The notes under the pieces: model-generated
What the model saw: only the letters and a program-made list of their open reading frames with translations
Databases searched by the model: none
What the model was told of the DNA's origin: nothing
Shown: positions 33,880-37,280 of the stretch, one piece after another
Layout of the letters: every line of letters begins with the position of its first letter
Numbering within the stretch: position 1 is the stretch's first letter
Assembly: GCF_002432125.1 (NCBI RefSeq)
Contig: NZ_DJFS01000045.1
Coordinates: 1-37,280 of the forward strand
Source of the DNA: Brevundimonas sp. UBA5866
Lineage (GTDB): Bacteria > Pseudomonadota > Alphaproteobacteria > Caulobacterales > Caulobacteraceae
DNA length: 37,280 nucleotides
Direction of reading: 5' to 3'
Position numbers and translations under genes: made by a program

Positions 33880-34368
33880 TTACGAAACGTGTGGTGTGAT
33901 GATGCCCAGCGGAAGGGTCGTCACATTCTTCACGCCGCGCGTCACGATGTGGCTGGCGCAGTCGGACACGATGCCCAGCGTCAACAGTTTGTCGCGCAGG
34001 AATTTGTCGAAGGTGTGCATGTCGGACGTGATGATACGCAGCACATAATCCTCGCGGCCGGTAATGGTCGCGCACTGGACAACCTCAGGCCAGTCCGCGA
34101 CAGCCTTTTCGAAAATGTCCAGGTTCTCTCGTGACGGAAGCGACAGTTTCACAATGGCGTAAACCTCGAAGTCCAGACCCAAAAGGTTGGCATCGAGCAG
34201 CGTTACGCGCTTGCGTATCAGGCCGCTATCCTCCAGTCTCTTGATCCGGCGCCAGCACGGCGAGGCCGAAAGACCCACGCGATCAGCGACTTCGGCAACC
34301 GACAGTCCAGCATCCTGTTGCAGGATGTCGAGGATGCGGGCGTCGATAGGATCAAGTTCGTCGGCCAA
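33880..34368 (-). CDS. bkdR: Lrp/AsnC family regulator, probable bkd regulator
   Basis: This is a 162-residue transcription factor. An N-terminal winged helix-turn-helix (LDPIDARILDILQQDAGLSV, then SASPCWRRIKRLEDSGLI) is followed by the RAM ligand-binding domain (VYAIVKLSL, CATITGREDYVLRI). The start is probably TTG 34368: GGAG lies seven bases before it and the protein then opens MADELDPIDARIL, like other Lrp proteins. The longer reading from TTG 34398 has no ribosome site. It is divergent from the E1alpha gene, as bkdR is from the bkd operon in Pseudomonas, where branched-chain amino acids are the signal. Inverted repeats in the shared intergenic region are candidate binding sites. The gene symbol is assigned by context. 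Confidence 0.85.
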   Translation of the reverse strand: MADELDPIDARILDILQQDAGLSVAEVADRVGLSASPCWRRIKRLEDSGLIRKRVTLLDANLLGLDFEVYAIVKLSLPSRENLDIFEKAVADWPEVVQCATITGREDYVLRIITSDMHTFDKFLRDKLLTLGIVSDCASHIVTRGVKNVTTLPLGIITPHVS

Positions 34369-34381
34369 AGGCGTTCTCCAA

Positions 34382-34440
34382 TTTGCGTTTCGACGCAATA
34401 AAATACCCTATTTCATAGTATTGCAAGGGTATATTTGGAA
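34382..34440. promoter_or_regulatory. Inverted repeats in the bkdR-bkdA1 control region
   Basis: TTGCGT-TTCG-ACGCAA is perfect at 34383-34398. ATACCCT (34403-34409) and AGGGTAT (34426-34432) form a second inverted repeat around an AT-rich core. The stretch is markedly AT-rich compared with its surroundings, as Lrp sites usually are. It lies upstream of the bkdR start (34368) on one side and about 80 bases upstream of the E1alpha start (34516) on the other. Confidence 0.55.
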
Positions 34441-34515
34441 CAGCGCACAGCCCCGCGCCATGCTATGCCTTTGTAACGAGGAAACGCGTGCGGAATAACC
34501 GGACGGGATGGTACC

Positions 34516-35745
34516 ATGAAGAATACGCCCCCCTTGTCGCTCCGAGTGCCGGAGCCGTCAGGACGTCCAGGCGACAAGCCTGATTTCTCGCATCTGCAGC
34601 TGGATGCAGCCGGTGCGGTCGATCGACCTGCGGTAAGTACCACAGCGGCCGATATGCGCGATTTTGCCTTTCGTCTTATCCGGGTGCTGGATGATGAAGG
34701 CGTTGCCCAAGGGCCTTGGAATCCCAAGCTTGATCCGGAAACGCTGCGTCGCGGCCTGAAGGCCATGATCCTGACGCGCGCCTTCGATGACCGGATGCAC
34801 CGCGCCCACCGTCAGGGCAAGACCAGCTTCTATATGAAATGTACCGGCGAGGAAGCGATCGCCGTGGCGCAGGGCATGGTCCTGAGTCGCGAGGACATGG
34901 GCTTCCCGACCTATCGCCAGCAGGGGCTTCTGATCGCGCGCGGCTATCCGCTGGCGTCGATGATGAACCAGATCTATTCCAACGCCGCAGACCCGATCAA
35001 AGGCCGCCAGCTGCCGATCATGTACTCGGCCAAGGACTATGGCTTCTTCACCATTTCGGGCAACCTCGGCACCCAGTTCGTGCAGGCTGTCGGCTGGGCC
35101 ATGGGCAGCGCCTACAAGGGCGACAACAAGATCGCCGCTGCATGGATCGGTGACGGTTCGACCGCCGAGAGCGACTTCCACTCGGCCCTGACCTTCGCCG
35201 CCGTCTATAAGGCGCCGGTCATCCTGAACATCGTCAACAACCAGTGGGCTATCTCGTCCTTCCAGGGCATCGCTGGCGGTCTGGAGACGACCTTTGCCTC
35301 CAAGGGCATCGGCTATGGCCTGCCGACCCTGCGCGTGGACGGCAACGACTTCCTCGCCGTCTGGGCTGCGACCGCGTGGGCCGAAGAGCGCGCCCGTACC
35401 AATCAGGGCGCGACCCTGATCGAGATCTTCACCTACCGCGGTGCCCCGCACTCGACCTCGGACGATCCCAGCCGTTACCGCCCGGGTGACGAGCACGACC
35501 ACTGGCCGCTGGGCGATCCGATCGAGCGCCTGAAGCAGCACCTGATCAAGATCGGTGAATGGTCCGACGCGCAGCAGACCGCCGCCGAGGCCGAGGCCGT
35601 CGAGCAGGTCCGCGCCGCCGCCAAGGAATCCGAGGCCATCGGCACGCTGGGCCAGTCGCGCCCGAGCGTGAAGGAAATGTTCGAAGAAGTGTTTGCCGAA
35701 CCGGACTGGCGTCTGGTCGAGCAGCGCCGCGAAGTGGGAGTCTGA
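34516..35745 (+). CDS. bkdA1: Branched-chain 2-oxoacid dehydrogenase E1 alpha subunit
   Basis: This is a 409-residue thiamine-diphosphate enzyme subunit that decarboxylates the 2-oxoacids of valine, leucine and isoleucine. The ThDP/Mg motif runs from GDGSTAESD (212-220) to NNQWAIS (241-247). The mobile phosphorylation-type loop YRGAPHSTSDDPSRYR near 315 carries the active-site histidine. The long N-terminal arm with PEPSGRPGDKPDFSHL is the form seen in bacterial BCKDH E1alpha and separates it from pyruvate dehydrogenase. ATG 34516 begins the leader region after GGACGGGATGG. It is the first gene of an operon with E1beta (five-base gap) and E2. Confidence 0.94.
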   Translation: MKNTPPLSLRVPEPSGRPGDKPDFSHLQLDAAGAVDRPAVSTTAADMRDFAFRLIRVLDDEGVAQGPWNPKLDPETLRRGLKAMILTRAFDDRMHRAHRQGKTSFYMKCTGEEAIAVAQGMVLSREDMGFPTYRQQGLLIARGYPLASMMNQIYSNAADPIKGRQLPIMYSAKDYGFFTISGNLGTQFVQAVGWAMGSAYKGDNKIAAAWIGDGSTAESDFHSALTFAAVYKAPVILNIVNNQWAISSFQGIAGGLETTFASKGIGYGLPTLRVDGNDFLAVWAATAWAEERARTNQGATLIEIFTYRGAPHSTSDDPSRYRPGDEHDHWPLGDPIERLKQHLIKIGEWSDAQQTAAEAEAVEQVRAAAKESEAIGTLGQSRPSVKEMFEEVFAEPDWRLVEQRREVGV

Positions 35746-35749
35746 TCGC

Positions 35750-36850
35750 ATGGCCGAAATCAACGACAAGATTGAAGCCGACATGGTTGACCAGAAGGAT
35801 GCACCGGCATCGGTCGCGCCTGCTACCGGCATCGCGCCCATGAATATGATCCAGGCGCTGAACTCGGCGCTGGACGTGAAGATGGCCGAGGACCCCGCCG
35901 TCCTGTCCTATGGCGAGGACGCGGGCTATTTCGGCGGCGTGTTCCGCGTGACTGACCACCTGCAGAAGAAGCACGGCCTGACCCGCAGCTTTGACGCCCC
36001 GATCTCGGAAACCGGCATCGTCGGCACCGCCATCGGCATGGCCACCTATGGTCTGCGTCCGGTCGTCGAGATCCAGTTCGCGGACTACATCTATCCCGCC
36101 TACGACCAGATCGTGTCCGAGGCGGCCAAGATGCGTTATCGCTCGGGTGGCCAGTTCACCTGTCCGATGGTGATCCGCTCGCCGTACGGCGGCGGCATCT
36201 TCGGCGGCCAGACCCACTCGCAAAGCCCTGAGAGCCTGTTCACCCACATCGCGGGTCTGAAGGTCGTCATTCCGTCGAACCCGTATGACGCCAAGGGTCT
36301 GCTGATCTCGGCCATCGAGGACGAGGATCCGGTGATCTTCTTCGAGCCGAAGCGCCTGTATAATGGCCCGTTTGACGGCTGGCACGAAAAGCCCGTGTCG
36401 CCGTGGAAGGCGCAGGAACTGGCGCAGGTTCCGGCCGAGAAATACAATGTTCCGATCGGCAAGGCCCGCGTCATGCGCGAGGGCAATGACGTGACCATCC
36501 TCGCCTATGGCACCATGGTCTGGGTCGCGCTGGCCGGTGCGGAACACGCTGGCGTCGATGCCGAGGTTATCGACCTGCGTACGCTGGTTCCGCTGGATAT
36601 CGAGACCATCGAGGCTAGCGTGAAGAAGACGGGCCGCTGCGTCATCGTCCACGAAGCCCCGAAAACCTCGGGCTTCGGCGGCGAGCTGAGCGCGCTGGTT
36701 CAGGAACGTTGCTTCTATCATCTGGAAGCCCCTGTCGCCCGCGTCACGGGTTGGGACACGCCTTATCCGCACGCCTTCGAGTGGGAATATTTCCCCGGCC
36801 CGCAACGGGTCGCTGACGCTTTGAAGTCTGTCATGACGGGAGGCCGTTGA
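35750..36850 (+). CDS. bkdA2: Branched-chain 2-oxoacid dehydrogenase E1 beta subunit
   Basis: This is a 366-residue transketolase-type subunit that forms the heterotetrameric E1 with the preceding gene product. The family motifs are MNMIQALNSALD, LSYGEDAGYFGGVFRVT, FDAPISETGIVGTAIGMA, VEIQFADYIYPAYDQI and the C-terminal domain VIDLRTLVPLDIETI with IVHEAPKTSGFGGEL. The first 28 residues (before APMNMIQ) are a charged, Ala/Pro-rich extension longer than in most homologues. The start is ATG 35750, four bases after the E1alpha stop, with GGGAG upstream inside bkdA1. The following E2 start is one base past the stop, indicating coupled translation. Confidence 0.95.
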   Translation: MAEINDKIEADMVDQKDAPASVAPATGIAPMNMIQALNSALDVKMAEDPAVLSYGEDAGYFGGVFRVTDHLQKKHGLTRSFDAPISETGIVGTAIGMATYGLRPVVEIQFADYIYPAYDQIVSEAAKMRYRSGGQFTCPMVIRSPYGGGIFGGQTHSQSPESLFTHIAGLKVVIPSNPYDAKGLLISAIEDEDPVIFFEPKRLYNGPFDGWHEKPVSPWKAQELAQVPAEKYNVPIGKARVMREGNDVTILAYGTMVWVALAGAEHAGVDAEVIDLRTLVPLDIETIEASVKKTGRCVIVHEAPKTSGFGGELSALVQERCFYHLEAPVARVTGWDTPYPHAFEWEYFPGPQRVADALKSVMTGGR

Positions 36851-36851
36851 T

Positions 36852-37280
36852 ATGGGTCGTTTCGTATTCAAACTGCCTGACGTTGGTGAAGGCACCGCCG
36901 AGGCCGAGCTGGTCCAGTGGCACGTTGCCGTTGGTGACACCGTCACCGAAGACCAGATCGTCGCCGAGGTCATGACCGACAAGGCGACCGTTGAGATCAC
37001 CTCTCCGGTCGAGGGCAAGGTCAGCAAGCTGCACGGCGAGCCGGGCGAAATGCTTCCGGTGCGCGGCGCTCTGGTCGAGTTCGAGGTTGAAGGCGAAGGC
37101 AATGCCGCCGCCGAGGAAGTCGCCCCTGCTCCGGCTGCCGCACCCGCTCCCGCCGCCAAGGAAGAGCCGAAGTCGGAAGTCGCCTCCGATGTCCCCGCTG
37201 CCGCCGTCGCGGCCGCTGCGGCCGGCGCGGGCAACTACGTGTTCAAGCTGCCGGACGTTGGTGAAGGCACGGCCGAGGCC
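36852..37280 (+). CDS. bkdB: Branched-chain 2-oxoacid dehydrogenase E2, N-terminal part (cut by window edge)
   Basis: These are the first 143 codons of the dihydrolipoyl acyltransferase. Residues 1-78 form a lipoyl domain with the modifiable lysine K44 in MTDKATVE. An Ala/Pro/Glu-rich flexible linker follows, and from residue 128 a second lipoyl domain begins with NYVFKLPDVGEGTAEA, nearly repeating FVFKLPDVGEGTAEA of the first. At least two lipoyl domains are therefore present; many BCKDH E2 proteins have only one. The peripheral-subunit-binding and catalytic domains lie beyond the edge. The start ATG 36852 is one base after the E1beta stop. Confidence 0.93.
   Translation, partial: MGRFVFKLPDVGEGTAEAELVQWHVAVGDTVTEDQIVAEVMTDKATVEITSPVEGKVSKLHGEPGEMLPVRGALVEFEVEGEGNAAAEEVAPAPAAAPAPAAKEEPKSEVASDVPAAAVAAAAAGAGNYVFKLPDVGEGTAEA

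Overview
The window looks like an ordinary stretch of chromosome from a GC-rich alphaproteobacterium of the family Caulobacteraceae, most likely Brevundimonas or a close relative. This is inferred from gene content, not from a database search. The pointers are a GcrA-type cell-cycle regulator at the left edge, a PodJ-like polar organizer, a TonB-dependent receptor of the Xanthomonas/Caulobacter type, candidate CcrM (GANTC) sites near cell-cycle genes, and one -35/-10 pair of the Caulobacter housekeeping type. No prophage, insertion sequence, transposase or CRISPR array is visible.

Layout. 1-4.9 kb: the 5' part of gcrA (minus, cut by the window edge), an ABC-2 permease, a secreted M28 peptidase, the arginine pair argD-argF, and a small membrane protein. 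5.0-9.7 kb: a 917-residue PodJ-like coiled-coil/Sel1 protein, then a translationally coupled pair of a TauE/SafE exporter and a TIGR02186-like membrane protein. 9.8-14.7 kb (minus): a beta-oxidation pair (thiolase, then FadJ-type multifunctional enzyme) and a lipoprotein-like sugar dehydrogenase. 14.9-17.7 kb: tRNA-Met, an unrecognised membrane/coiled-coil protein, the manganese exporter mntP behind what looks like a yybP-ykoY riboswitch, and rlmN. 17.9-23.0 kb: a DUF350 protein paired with an anchored trypsin-like protease, then a two-domain M16 peptidase and an isoaspartyl peptidase. 23.1-26.5 kb: a quinone oxidoreductase, a YkvA protein, an SDR dehydrogenase, two duplicated tRNA-Gly(GCC) modules and a small methyltransferase-like protein. 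26.7-31.4 kb: a TonB-dependent receptor and lpdA. 31.4-33.8 kb: a globin-coupled diguanylate cyclase and a pirin. 33.9-37.3 kb: an Lrp/AsnC regulator divergent from genes for the branched-chain 2-oxoacid dehydrogenase E1alpha, E1beta and E2, the last cut by the right edge.

Functional threads. Fatty-acid and branched-chain acyl-CoA degradation recurs (fadA-fadJ, the HSD10-like SDR, the bkd operon with its divergent Lrp-type regulator, lpdA as E3). Polar development and cell-cycle control are represented by gcrA, the PodJ-like gene and the diguanylate cyclase.

The best candidates for something undescribed lie between genes or in gene pairs. They are a dispersed palindromic repeat family placed between stop codon and terminator at two loci; a duplicated tRNA-Gly module whose upstream hairpins changed sequence but kept their pairing; the DUF350-protease pair; the TauE/TIGR02186 pair with no visible signal peptide; and the PodJ-like protein lacking the C-terminal peptidoglycan-binding domain. 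I did not find a convincing new multi-gene defence or mobile system.
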